A stretch of 64,000 bases of DNA from Thermohalobaculum sp963700775 (GTDB lineage Bacteria; Pseudomonadota; Alphaproteobacteria; Rhodobacterales; Rhodobacteraceae). This document shows positions 42,762 through 51,186 of the stretch, piece by piece. The translations under genes and the position numbers were made by a program. The stretch covers positions 62,001-126,000 of the forward strand of contig CAVOYU010000006.1 of the NCBI GenBank assembly GCA_963700775.1. Direction: 5' to 3'. Under the pieces are notes generated by a model. It worked only from the letters and a program-made list of their open reading frames with translations, did not search any database and was not told the origin of the DNA. Each line of letters opens with the position of its first letter. Position 1 is the first letter of the stretch.

Positions 42762-44519
42762 ATGGAACGCAGGCTCGCCGCAGTGCTGGCGGCCGATATG
42801 GCCGGTTACTCGCGCCTCATGGAGGTGGACGAGCAGGGCACGCTTGCGCGGCTTCGGACCCACCGGATCGAGCTGATCGACCCCGCCATCGCCAAGAACC
42901 ACGGCCGGATCATCAAGACCACCGGCGACGGCATGCTGGTGGAGTTCGCCAGCGTCGCCGATGCGGTCAGATGCGCGGTCGAGATTCAGGAGCGCATGCG
43001 CCGGCGCAACGCCGACGTGCCCGAGGAGCGCCGGATCCAGTTCCGCATAGGCATCAATCTGGGCGACATCATCTTCCAGGATGATGACATCTTCGGTGAC
43101 GGTGTGAACATCGCCGCACGCATCGAGGGGCTGGCCGAGGTCGGCGGGATCTCGGTCACCTCGGCGGTCTATGACCAGGTCGCGGACAGGCTGGACGTGG
43201 CGTTCGAGGATCTGGGCGAGAAGACGCTCAAGAACATAAGCCGCCCGATCCGGGTCTACCGGGTGGCGCTGGACGTGCCGACCGTCGCAGAGAGTGGAGG
43301 AGCGCGCGCGTCACCCGGCAAGCGCGCCAGCCGCGCGGTGGTCAAGCCGACCATCGCAGTGCTGCCCTTCGCCAACATGTCCGGCGATGCGGAGCAGGAG
43401 TTCTTCGTCGACGGGCTGACCGAGGACATCCTGACCGAGCTCGCGCGCCGCCACGAGCTGTTCGTGATCTCGCGCAACTCGACCTTCGTCTACAAGGGGC
43501 AGTCGGTGAACATTCCCGAGGTCGCCAAGAGCCTGGGCGCGCAGTACCTGGTCGAGGGCTCGGTCCGGAAGGCTGGCAACCGGGTACGGATCACCGTTCA
43601 GCTCATCGACACCGCCAACGACAGCCACATCTGGGCCGAGAAATTCGATCGCAACCTCGACGATATCTTCGAGATCCAGGACGAGGTGACCACCGCCATC
43701 GTCGCCACCCTGCCGGGCCGGGTCGAGGCGGCGCAGCATGACCAGCTGAAGCGCAAGAAGCCCTCGAGCATGGCGGCATACGAACTGGTGCTGGCGGCGA
43801 AGGTCCTGCATCACCGGAGCACCCGCAACGACAATCTGGCGGCGCTTGAGCTGGTGGACCGGGCGGTCGCGCTCGACCCGGAGTACGCCCATGCCCACGC
43901 ATGGCGCGGCTGCATCCTGGGGCAGCAGTGGGGCTATGGCTGGTGCGATGATAAGGAAGCTACCTTCAGCGAGGTGGCCGCAGGAATCACCAAGGCGCTG
44001 TCGCTTGACGAGAACGATGCCGACGTTCATCGCATCATGGCGGCGATCAGCATCGCCCGGAATGACCTGACGAAGGCCCGGTACCACCAGGAACGCGCGC
44101 TGGCGCTGAACCCGAACTACGATCTGGTGGTCGTGCAGATGGGCGAGCTTCTGACCTGGCTCGGCCGGCCCGAGGAGGGGATCGAGTGGATCCGCAAGGC
44201 GATGAAGCTGAACCCCCATCACCCGCCGCGTTTCTGGAGTCATCTGGGCAAGGCCCATTTCGCCGCCCGTCAGTATGCCGAGGCGATCGAGGCGTTCATG
44301 CGGCTCTCGGCCATGGATGCGACCCAGCACGCCTTCGCGGCCGCAGCCTATGGCCATATGGGCGACAAGACTGCGGCCGGGGCGCACTCGGCGCGGATCC
44401 GGGCGCTCGACCCTAACTTCGGCGTCGAGAGCTTCCTCCGGACCATGCACTACGCGGATGACGCCGATCTGGCGCATCTGCGCGAGGGGCTGGCGCTGGC
44501 CGGCGTCGCCGCCGGCTAG
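42762..44519 (+). CDS. Class III adenylate cyclase with TolB-like and TPR domains
   Basis: A 585-residue signalling protein. Residues 1-170 are a class III nucleotidyl cyclase domain: metal Asp12 (AVLAADMAGYSRLM) and Asp56 (IKTTGDGMLVEF), with the transition-state Asn/Arg in FGDGVNIAARIEGLA. Residues about 195-330 match the TolB-like domain often fused to such cyclases (VLPFANMSGDAEQEFFVDGL, LVEGSVRKAGNRVRIT). From about 370 to 560 TPR helices follow (AHAWRGCILG, LALNPNYDLVVVQMGEL, HLGKAHFAARQYAEAIEAF). It has no membrane span. It would make cAMP in response to a protein contact sensed by the TPRs; neighbours do not reveal the input. Confidence 0.9.
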   Translation: MERRLAAVLAADMAGYSRLMEVDEQGTLARLRTHRIELIDPAIAKNHGRIIKTTGDGMLVEFASVADAVRCAVEIQERMRRRNADVPEERRIQFRIGINLGDIIFQDDDIFGDGVNIAARIEGLAEVGGISVTSAVYDQVADRLDVAFEDLGEKTLKNISRPIRVYRVALDVPTVAESGGARASPGKRASRAVVKPTIAVLPFANMSGDAEQEFFVDGLTEDILTELARRHELFVISRNSTFVYKGQSVNIPEVAKSLGAQYLVEGSVRKAGNRVRITVQLIDTANDSHIWAEKFDRNLDDIFEIQDEVTTAIVATLPGRVEAAQHDQLKRKKPSSMAAYELVLAAKVLHHRSTRNDNLAALELVDRAVALDPEYAHAHAWRGCILGQQWGYGWCDDKEATFSEVAAGITKALSLDENDADVHRIMAAISIARNDLTKARYHQERALALNPNYDLVVVQMGELLTWLGRPEEGIEWIRKAMKLNPHHPPRFWSHLGKAHFAARQYAEAIEAFMRLSAMDATQHAFAAAAYGHMGDKTAAGAHSARIRALDPNFGVESFLRTMHYADDADLAHLREGLALAGVAAG

Positions 44520-44545
44520 GATGCGCGCCGCGAAAGCGCCTTGTG

Positions 44546-46108
44546 CTACTGTCCGACCGCCTCCAGCAGCGCGCGGACCTTGTCGGCCGGCACGCCGAGG
44601 TTCGAACCGCCGAACTCCGGCAGGATTGCGGTATTGACCGCGATCACCGCTCCGGAGGCATCGAGCACGGGGCCGCCGCTGCCACCATGGGTGGTCTCGG
44701 CGTCGTAGACGACGGCCTCGGCGGTGGCGTGGCCGACGATTCCCCGGCTGGCGAGGGGCGCGATGTAGCCTTCGCGGGCCAGCCGCTCGGCAATCACCCA
44801 GAAACCGGTCTCCTCGGACTTCTGCAGGTCCTCGATGAAGGCGGCACCCGACTGCGCCAGCAGTGAACGCATGCCCGTCGGATAGCCCATGACGACGACC
44901 TCGTCGCCGGCGACGGACGGGGCGCCAGCCAGCTTCAGCCCCTTCGCCGCGGTAAACCCGTGCTCCAGCAGCGCCAGGTCCGCCTCCTCGCTCGCCCGCA
45001 GCAGCGTGACCGGAACCGCCTCGGGCCGGCCGGGCAGATAGGCGATGAACTTGGTCATCACCGGCTCGAGGTTGTCCTCGGCCAGCGCTGTGGCACCAGC
45101 GTCCCCCTCCCAGGGCTGCGCCACGTGGCGGTTGGTCACCAGCTGCGCCCCGTCGCCGGCGAAGAAGCCGGTGCCGATCACCTGCAACTCCGCGACCGGG
45201 CCCTCGCCTTCCAGCGTCAGCAGGGGCTGGCCGCGCAGCGAGAGCAGCGGGATTCCGTCCTCGGTAACGGCATGGCGCAGCATCCGGCCGGTTTCTCTGT
45301 CGCGGAATCCGAAACTGCCCTGAAGGAAGACGATCGACGGAATCAACTCCGAAATCACCTTGCCAATCGCCTGCGAGCGCTGCTCCAGAACCTCGAGGCG
45401 TTCGACACTGGAGATCATCCGCTGGGCCAGCTCGGCGCGGAGCGCTTCCAGATCACCCGGGACGAGCGCTTCCTCCCGCGATCGGGCAAGCGCGGCCGCC
45501 ACGCTCTCGACCCGCGCGGCTCCGGTCTCGATGCTTTCCTGTACTCGGAGATTGACCCGGAACTGGTACCAGGCGAAGACCGTGAAGGCGGCGAGCGCGG
45601 CCAGTACCACGACCCGGAACAGGATTGTCGTCGCGGCCGTCAGCTCATGCAGGAGCTGGCCCGACGCGCGCGCCAGCCGGCGCCCCATCGGCTGCCGGCT
45701 GACCCTGAGATAGTCGACGCAGTCGCCGAGGATCTCGGGGATGTTCTTCCGGAAGGTGCTGCTGTCGCCATAGAGACGGAAGCGCGACACCGGGCCAAGC
45801 TCGCCGAACTCGATCATGTCGCCATGGAGCAGCTCGTGGCGCGTCACCCGGACACCGTTGACCCAGACCGGTCGGCCGTCGGGTGCCTCGACCGCGAAGC
45901 TCCGGGCAGTGCGGCGCAGCCGGGCGGCCAGGCCGTCGGGCGTCCGGTCAGGCCGGGATTCCGTCACCCGCAGACACCGGTCCGGGGGCAGCACGACATC
46001 GACCGCGGACTCTCCGAGCCATGTCACCGTGCCCCGCGACGGGCCGGTCAGATGCTCCAGCGCCGCGATCATCGCGGCCGAAGTCGGTGTGTCTCCGGTG
46101 TCGGTCAT
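44546..46108 (-). CDS. FHA domain-transmembrane-trypsin-like serine protease
   Basis: A 520-residue protein of unusual order. An N-terminal FHA-like phosphothreonine-binding domain (about residues 35-115; VWVNGVRVTRHELLHGDMIEF) is followed by one membrane span (about 161-180; TILFRVVVLAALAAFTVFAW). A predicted coiled coil comes next (about 190-250), then a trypsin fold with His328 (TNRHV), Asp377 (EEADLALLEH) and Ser477 (THGGSGGPVLD). The FHA would be cytoplasmic and the protease periplasmic, so it could transmit a phosphorylation signal to envelope proteolysis. The ATG at 46108 is preferred over one seven codons earlier. It lies head-to-head in function, but tail-to-tail on the DNA, with the cyclase-TPR gene. 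Confidence 0.85.
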   Translation of the reverse strand: MTDTGDTPTSAAMIAALEHLTGPSRGTVTWLGESAVDVVLPPDRCLRVTESRPDRTPDGLAARLRRTARSFAVEAPDGRPVWVNGVRVTRHELLHGDMIEFGELGPVSRFRLYGDSSTFRKNIPEILGDCVDYLRVSRQPMGRRLARASGQLLHELTAATTILFRVVVLAALAAFTVFAWYQFRVNLRVQESIETGAARVESVAAALARSREEALVPGDLEALRAELAQRMISSVERLEVLEQRSQAIGKVISELIPSIVFLQGSFGFRDRETGRMLRHAVTEDGIPLLSLRGQPLLTLEGEGPVAELQVIGTGFFAGDGAQLVTNRHVAQPWEGDAGATALAEDNLEPVMTKFIAYLPGRPEAVPVTLLRASEEADLALLEHGFTAAKGLKLAGAPSVAGDEVVVMGYPTGMRSLLAQSGAAFIEDLQKSEETGFWVIAERLAREGYIAPLASRGIVGHATAEAVVYDAETTHGGSGGPVLDASGAVIAVNTAILPEFGGSNLGVPADKVRALLEAVGQ

Positions 46109-46179
46109 GCGTTCCCATCCTGGGCGCATGGATGGTCAGCCCGGAGGTGCTGTGGGGTCAAGGGGTTCCCCGCAGCGCG

Positions 46180-47172
46180 TCAGCCCTGCGTGCCGAGAAA
46201 GAGAAGATTCTCCGGCGCCTCGCCGCGTCGGACCTGCTCGAGGTTCGACGCCACGAAATCCCAGCGCCGGTCCAGATGCTCGGCGGTCCACCCGCATTCA
46301 TGCGCCGAGCAGAGCACGTTGTCGAGCTCGTGGAAGGGATGATTCGACGGCCAGACCTCGGGCTTGTCCGGGTCGTTGTAGTTCCACCAGACATCGATGA
46401 CCGCGCCGCCGATCCGCCGCGACTTCAGCGCCTCGTAGAGCGCCGCCTCGTCGATGATCCTGCCGCGGGCAACGTTGATGATCACGCCAGTGGCCTTCAT
46501 CCGGGCCAGCCGGTCGGCGCCGATCAGCCCGCGGGTCTCGTCGTTCAGGTCGCAGGCAACCAGCACGAAGTCGCTCTGGGCCAGCAGCTCGTCGAGTCGC
46601 GCCATGGTGCCGAGCCAGTCGAGCTCGGGCGGGCAGGGCGGCTCCGAACGGCGTATGCCGATCACCCGCATGCCGAAGGACCGTGCGCGCACCGCCACGT
46701 CGTGGCCGATATGGCCATAGCCGATGATCCCGACGGTCGCGCCCCGCACCTCGCCGTGAACCGGCCCGGTCGCCACTTGACGCCCGCCCCAGCCATGGGC
46801 GCGGAAGGCGGCGTCCATGCGGCGGAGTCCGATCCGCCATTCGAGCATGGCGAGCAGCACGTATTCGGCGATGCTGGTCTCGTGCTCGAATACGTTGCAG
46901 ACCGGCACATCTTTCGGCATCCGGCCGGGCGAGGTCCATTCGTGGCCAGTCCAGGGGATCTGGAACAGCTTCAACCGGGGCACGGACGGCCAGGGCAGGA
47001 TCGGCGGGGCGCCGCCGACGATGGCGTCTGCCTCCGCCGCCAGCGCCGGAAATGCGTCAACCGGGTCGCCGTCGGGCGTCCAGGTGGTAATCCGCCAGCC
47101 GGGACCCAGGCGCTCGCACAGCATCCCGGCGCGCGGCACCGCGATCCGTCCCAGAAGCAGAACCGTGTTCAT
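46180..47172 (-). CDS. D-2-hydroxyacid dehydrogenase family protein
   Basis: A 330-residue NAD-binding dehydrogenase: VGIIGYGHIGHDVAVRA is the Rossmann motif, NVARGRIIDEAAL holds the catalytic arginine, and CSAHECGWT places the histidine. The substrate half is unusual (QIPWTGHEWTS and WWNYNDPDKPEVWPS), pointing to a subgroup distinct from lactate or phosphoglycerate dehydrogenase. The ATG at 47172 follows AAGG with 8-nt spacing; an earlier in-frame ATG lies five codons upstream. Confidence 0.88.
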   Translation of the reverse strand: MNTVLLLGRIAVPRAGMLCERLGPGWRITTWTPDGDPVDAFPALAAEADAIVGGAPPILPWPSVPRLKLFQIPWTGHEWTSPGRMPKDVPVCNVFEHETSIAEYVLLAMLEWRIGLRRMDAAFRAHGWGGRQVATGPVHGEVRGATVGIIGYGHIGHDVAVRARSFGMRVIGIRRSEPPCPPELDWLGTMARLDELLAQSDFVLVACDLNDETRGLIGADRLARMKATGVIINVARGRIIDEAALYEALKSRRIGGAVIDVWWNYNDPDKPEVWPSNHPFHELDNVLCSAHECGWTAEHLDRRWDFVASNLEQVRRGEAPENLLFLGTQG

Positions 47173-47202
47173 CTCGCTACCTTCCATCCGGTGATCTGCG
47201 CC

Positions 47203-47709
47203 TCACCACCACCAGCGGCGGTTGATCGATGCCCGGTAAAGCGCCTCCGTGCGCTGGCGGAGGTTCGGGCCCAGCGGATCGACCTCGATCCGGATCACCT
47301 TGCCGCCACCTTGCCGGGCCCCGAAGTACAGCGCACCACGAGGCAGGAAGTGCTCGTGGTTCAGGGCCATCTTCTCGCCATCCAGCGCGGTTCGTCCGCG
47401 CACCGACCACGCGTATACAAGCACCAGGAGCGGGAACGCCGCGAGCAGGAGCACGATGCCGCCGAGCCCGAACAGGCCGCCGAGCCCCGCGGCCAGCCCG
47501 GCGAAGGCCGCGACGCCCAGGGTAAAGAGCGCCAGGGTTGCGATCACCAGCGTCGAGAGGTTTCTCTCGATCCAGTTCGGCGGCCCGATCCGGCGTTCGA
47601 TCTCATCGATTCTGGCTGCCGCGGTGCGGACCCCCGCCGCTTCCGCCTCTGGCAATTCGAGGAGGAAGGTCTCGAGCGCGACGGCTTTATCGGGATCGGA
47701 GGCGCTCAT
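47203..47709 (-). CDS. Membrane protein of unknown function
   Basis: A 168-residue protein with a cytoplasmic N-terminal helix (LELPEAEAAGVRTAAARIDEI) and two hydrophobic spans (about residues 51-72 and 78-100). A basic C-terminal domain ends ASINRRWWW, with a beta-type ALYFGARQGGGKVIRIEVDP segment. Its start overlaps the stop of the quinone oxidoreductase (ATGA), so it is made together with that enzyme. Family not recognised. Confidence 0.7.
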   Translation of the reverse strand: MSASDPDKAVALETFLLELPEAEAAGVRTAAARIDEIERRIGPPNWIERNLSTLVIATLALFTLGVAAFAGLAAGLGGLFGLGGIVLLLAAFPLLVLVYAWSVRGRTALDGEKMALNHEHFLPRGALYFGARQGGGKVIRIEVDPLGPNLRQRTEALYRASINRRWWW

Positions 47710-48695
47710 GGCACCATCACGATCTTCCCGGTCACCCGGCGGTCCCGGAACCGGGAGAAGGCCTCGCGCCAGTCGTCGAAGGCGAAGCGCTCGGAGATCA
47801 CCGGCTTGAGTTTGCCTGCCTCGTAGAGCCGGAGCAGTTCGGCCATGGCCCGGTCCTTCACCGCATCGAGATCGCTCCGGCCCGATCCGAGAGGCGAGCC
47901 GATGGCCGTGAGCCGCTTCACCAGCAGGTAATTGGCCCTGATCTCGGGGATGCGCCCGCCGGCGAAGCCGACGATGGCGATCCGCCCGCCTGGCCTGAGC
48001 GCGCGGAGCGCGGCGTCGAACACGTCGCCGCCGACCACGTCCATCGCCAGGTCCACGCCCTCGCCGCCGGTCAGCGCCTGGATCTCGTCACGCAGGCTGT
48101 CGCGCAGGTTCTCCGCCGCGAGGTTGACCGTGGCGGCCGCGCCGCTCTCCAGCGCCAGCTTTGCCTTTTCCGGGTCGGTGACTCCGGCGATGACCCGCAT
48201 CCCCTTCGCCGCGCCGAACTGTACCATGGCGAGCCCGACGCCGCCGGAGGCGCCGGTGATCAGCACGGTCTCGCCCGGCTCGGCATGGGCGTTCTCGATC
48301 ATCGAGACATAGGCGGTGATGTAGACCAGCCCGAACGCGGCACCCTCCTCGAATCTCATGGCATCCGGCATCCGCCAGACTGCTGTCTCTGGCGCGATGG
48401 CCGAGGTGGTGAACGCGCCGCTCTGGCGCGAGACCAGCACCCGGTCGCCGGGCTGGACCCGGGTCACACCGTAGCCGATGGCGCTGACCACGCCCGCCGC
48501 GTCGAAGCCGGGGATAAAGGGTCGGTCGGGCTTGTGCTGGTACGTTCCCTCGACCATCAGCAGGTCGGGGAAGTTCAGTCCCATCGCCCTAACCGCGATC
48601 GCAACCTCGCCCGGCCCCGGTGAGGGGTCGGGCAGCTCGCGGATCGCGTGGCCCTCGAACGGGCCGAATTCCTCGACGACGAGCGCGCGCATCAT
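47706..48695 (-). CDS. NADPH:quinone oxidoreductase/zinc-less MDR family
   Basis: A 329-residue medium-chain reductase lacking zinc-binding cysteines. It has FIPGFDAAGVVSAIG, GDRVLVSRQSGAFTT, the nucleotide motif VLITGASGGVGLAMVQ and C-terminal RVTGKIVMVP. Probable NADPH-dependent reduction of a quinone or enone, or crotonyl-CoA-reductase-like chemistry. It overlaps both the MaoC gene upstream and the membrane-protein gene downstream with ATGA junctions. The intact copy shows what is missing in the remnant at 30664. Confidence 0.88.
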   Translation of the reverse strand: MMRALVVEEFGPFEGHAIRELPDPSPGPGEVAIAVRAMGLNFPDLLMVEGTYQHKPDRPFIPGFDAAGVVSAIGYGVTRVQPGDRVLVSRQSGAFTTSAIAPETAVWRMPDAMRFEEGAAFGLVYITAYVSMIENAHAEPGETVLITGASGGVGLAMVQFGAAKGMRVIAGVTDPEKAKLALESGAAATVNLAAENLRDSLRDEIQALTGGEGVDLAMDVVGGDVFDAALRALRPGGRIAIVGFAGGRIPEIRANYLLVKRLTAIGSPLGSGRSDLDAVKDRAMAELLRLYEAGKLKPVISERFAFDDWREAFSRFRDRRVTGKIVMVP

Positions 48696-49180
48696 GGTTG
48701 CTCCAGATAGGAGCGGGTGATCCACTGGGCCAGCAGGGCAGGGCGCTCCTCGCCCTCGATCTCAACGGTGACCGCGTAGTGCTGGGTAATCTCGCCCGGC
48801 ACCCGTTCCTCGAGCTGCGCCAGCCGGAAGCGGGCGCGGATGCGGCTGCCGGAATGCACCGGCGCGACGAAGCGGATGCGGTCGAAGCCGTAGTTGACAC
48901 TGTGGCGCGTACCCTCGATCCGGGGTCGGACGCCTTGGGCCAGAAAAGTCAGGAGCGAGAGTGTGTGGAAGCCATGGGCGATGGTGCCGCCGAACGGCGT
49001 TTCCATCGCCCGGACCGGGTCCACATGGATGAACTGGTGGTCGCCGCAGAGATCGGCGAAGGCGTCGATCTGATACTGCCCGATGGCGAGCCAGTCGGAA
49101 ACGCCGATCTCCTTGCCCTCGAGCGCGCGGAGCGCGTCGAGGCTAAGCCGGATATGCTCCCTGGTCGCCGTCAGCTTCAT
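48692..49180 (-). CDS. MaoC-like (R)-specific enoyl-CoA hydratase family
   Basis: A 162-residue hot-dog-fold protein with the hydratase-2 motif: FADLCGDHQFIHVDPVRAME followed by FGGTIAHGFHTLSLLT. Catalytic Asp and His are present. It would add water to a trans-2-enoyl-CoA. It is the first gene of a coupled trio with quinone oxidoreductase and a membrane protein, and diverges from the PanE-family gene. Confidence 0.9.
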   Translation of the reverse strand: MKLTATREHIRLSLDALRALEGKEIGVSDWLAIGQYQIDAFADLCGDHQFIHVDPVRAMETPFGGTIAHGFHTLSLLTFLAQGVRPRIEGTRHSVNYGFDRIRFVAPVHSGSRIRARFRLAQLEERVPGEITQHYAVTVEIEGEERPALLAQWITRSYLEQP

Positions 49181-49342
49181 GCACCGCACCTCCGTTCGGG
49201 CGAGACCCGGAACATATCCGAGGCTCTGCTGCTTCCCAACAGGCCGCGTCGGGCGCGGAAACGCAATATCCGCTATGGGATTTGACTTTTGACCGTCGCC
49301 GATGACAGTTCCCAGCATCCGCAATTCCTGGAGAGCACCCAC

Positions 49343-50272
49343 ATGACCCCGCACCGCATCGCCATCATCGGCACTGGCTCCATGGGCTCGGTCTACGCCG
49401 CGTTGCTCGCCGATGCCGGCCACGATGTCTGGGCGATTGATGCCTGGGTGGATCACGTCCGGGCGATGCGCGAGAAGGGGCTGCGGCTCGAGGGCAAGAG
49501 CGGCGACCGGACGGTGCGGCTGAACGCAACCACGGACGCGGCGGAAGTGGGTCAGGCCGATCTCATCATCATCGCCACCAAGGCGGATGCGGTCGAGGCG
49601 GCCGCCCGCGCAGTCCGGCCGATCCTGCGGGATGACACGCCGGTGCTGGCGATCCAGAACGGCCTCGGCAGTGCCGAGAAGGTGGCCGACATCCTGGGCG
49701 AGGGCCGCGTGATCCAGGGCGTGGTCGGCGGCTTCGGCGCCTCGATGAAGGGGCCGGGGCATGCGCACCACAACGGGATGGAGTTCGTCCGCCTCGGCGA
49801 ATACGCCGGGCCGAAGACCGGGCGGCTGGAGCATGTCGCCGAGATCTGGCGCTCGGGCGGCTTCAAGGTTCTGACCTTCGACGACATCCACAAGATGGTC
49901 TGGGAGAAGCTGATATGCAACGTCACCTTCTCCGGGCCCTGCGCGCTGACCGGGCTGACCATCGGCCAGATCATCAACGACCCGGACGGCTCGACCGTCT
50001 CGCTTGGCTGCGCGCGCGAGGCCTATTCGGTCGCGCGGGCCAAGGGCATCGCGCTCGACTTCGACGATGTCGACGCCTACGTGCGCACCTTCGCCTCGAA
50101 GATCCCGGATGCCCGGCCGTCGATGCTGCTCGATCACATGGCGGGACGGCGCTGCGAGATCGACGTGATCAACGGCGCGATCCCGCGCGAGGGCCAGCGG
50201 TTGGGCGTGCCGACGCCGGTCAATGACGTGGTCTGCGCCCTGATCCGGGCCAAGGAGCTGACCTTTGGGTAG
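49343..50272 (+). CDS. Ketopantoate reductase (PanE/ApbA) family 2-oxoacid reductase
   Basis: A 309-residue NADPH-binding reductase: IAIIGTGSMGSVYAALLADA at the N-terminus, IQNGLGSAEKVADILG, and the catalytic-lysine helix HKMVWEKLICNVTFSGPCAL. The C-terminal domain ends with the family's PSMLLDHMAGRRCEIDVING. In this catabolic setting it may reduce a 2-oxo acid other than ketopantoate. The ATG at 49343 has GGAG about 10 nt upstream; an upstream TTG is less likely. The next gene starts 4 nt after its stop. Confidence 0.88.
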   Translation: MTPHRIAIIGTGSMGSVYAALLADAGHDVWAIDAWVDHVRAMREKGLRLEGKSGDRTVRLNATTDAAEVGQADLIIIATKADAVEAAARAVRPILRDDTPVLAIQNGLGSAEKVADILGEGRVIQGVVGGFGASMKGPGHAHHNGMEFVRLGEYAGPKTGRLEHVAEIWRSGGFKVLTFDDIHKMVWEKLICNVTFSGPCALTGLTIGQIINDPDGSTVSLGCAREAYSVARAKGIALDFDDVDAYVRTFASKIPDARPSMLLDHMAGRRCEIDVINGAIPREGQRLGVPTPVNDVVCALIRAKELTFG

Positions 50273-50276
50273 GGCG

Positions 50277-51053
50277 ATGCGCGCCCATATCGTCCTGGCC
50301 CATCCCGAGCCCGCCTCGTTCAACGGCAATCTCGCACGTCTCGCCCGGACGACACTCGAGGGACAGGGCTGGGCGGTGAGTTTCACCGACCTCTACGCCT
50401 CGGGCTTCGACCCTGCCGAGCGAGGCGCGCACTTCCGCGACCGTGCCGACCCGGCGCACTTCGTGCCTCAGGACGAGCAGCGCCACGCCAGCTACTCCGG
50501 CACCATCCCGCCCGAGGTCATGGCCGAGATCGAGGCCATGAACCGAGCCGACCTCGTGATCCTGCAATACCCGATGTGGTGGCACATGCCGCCCGCCATG
50601 CTGAAGGGCTGGTTCGATCGGGTGATGGTGTTCGGCGAGGTCTATGCCAGCAAGAAGCGCTTTGAGCACGGCCGCTTCACCGGCAAACGGGCGATGCTCT
50701 CGGTGACGGTTGCGACCAGCGCCGCGACTTACGCCTTCGACGGACGGAGCGGCGACATCGACCTGATGCTCTGGCCGGTCAACTTCTCGCTTGCCTATGT
50801 GGGCTTCACGGTGCTCCAGCCCTTCGTCGCCTACGGGGTCGAGTCGGGCATCCAGTATTCCGACGCTTCGGTGCTCCCGGCTCGCCTTGCCGGGATCGAG
50901 CGCGACCTGGTGGCACGGCTGGGATATCTCGAAGCCGTGCCGGCGATCCCGTTCAACCGCATGAGCGATTGGGGACCGGATGGCCGGATCATCCCGCAGG
51001 CCCCGGCCCACAGCCCGTTCATGCGCCACCGCGAGAAGCTGGATCTGGGCTGA
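50277..51053 (+). CDS. Flavodoxin-fold NAD(P)H:quinone oxidoreductase family
   Basis: A 258-residue enzyme of the NQO1/KefF family: AHIVLAHPEPASFNGNLA binds FMN or FAD phosphate, DLVILQYPMWWHMPPAMLKG and WFDRVMVFGEVYAS are signature segments. Two-electron reduction of quinones or nitro groups is typical. It follows the PanE-family gene by 4 nt and precedes the aconitase-type genes by 133 nt. Confidence 0.88.
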   Translation: MRAHIVLAHPEPASFNGNLARLARTTLEGQGWAVSFTDLYASGFDPAERGAHFRDRADPAHFVPQDEQRHASYSGTIPPEVMAEIEAMNRADLVILQYPMWWHMPPAMLKGWFDRVMVFGEVYASKKRFEHGRFTGKRAMLSVTVATSAATYAFDGRSGDIDLMLWPVNFSLAYVGFTVLQPFVAYGVESGIQYSDASVLPARLAGIERDLVARLGYLEAVPAIPFNRMSDWGPDGRIIPQAPAHSPFMRHREKLDLG

Positions 51054-51186
51054 AGCCATCCTCCACCGGATTTGCGTGCGCCGTTCTCGCCGGTGCGCTT
51101 GACGCCCCGCGCCGCTCCGCCACTCTCCATGGCAGGGCAGGGGAAAGGCCCGGCGAGAGGATGCGATAGGAAGGACCGGACGGGCC

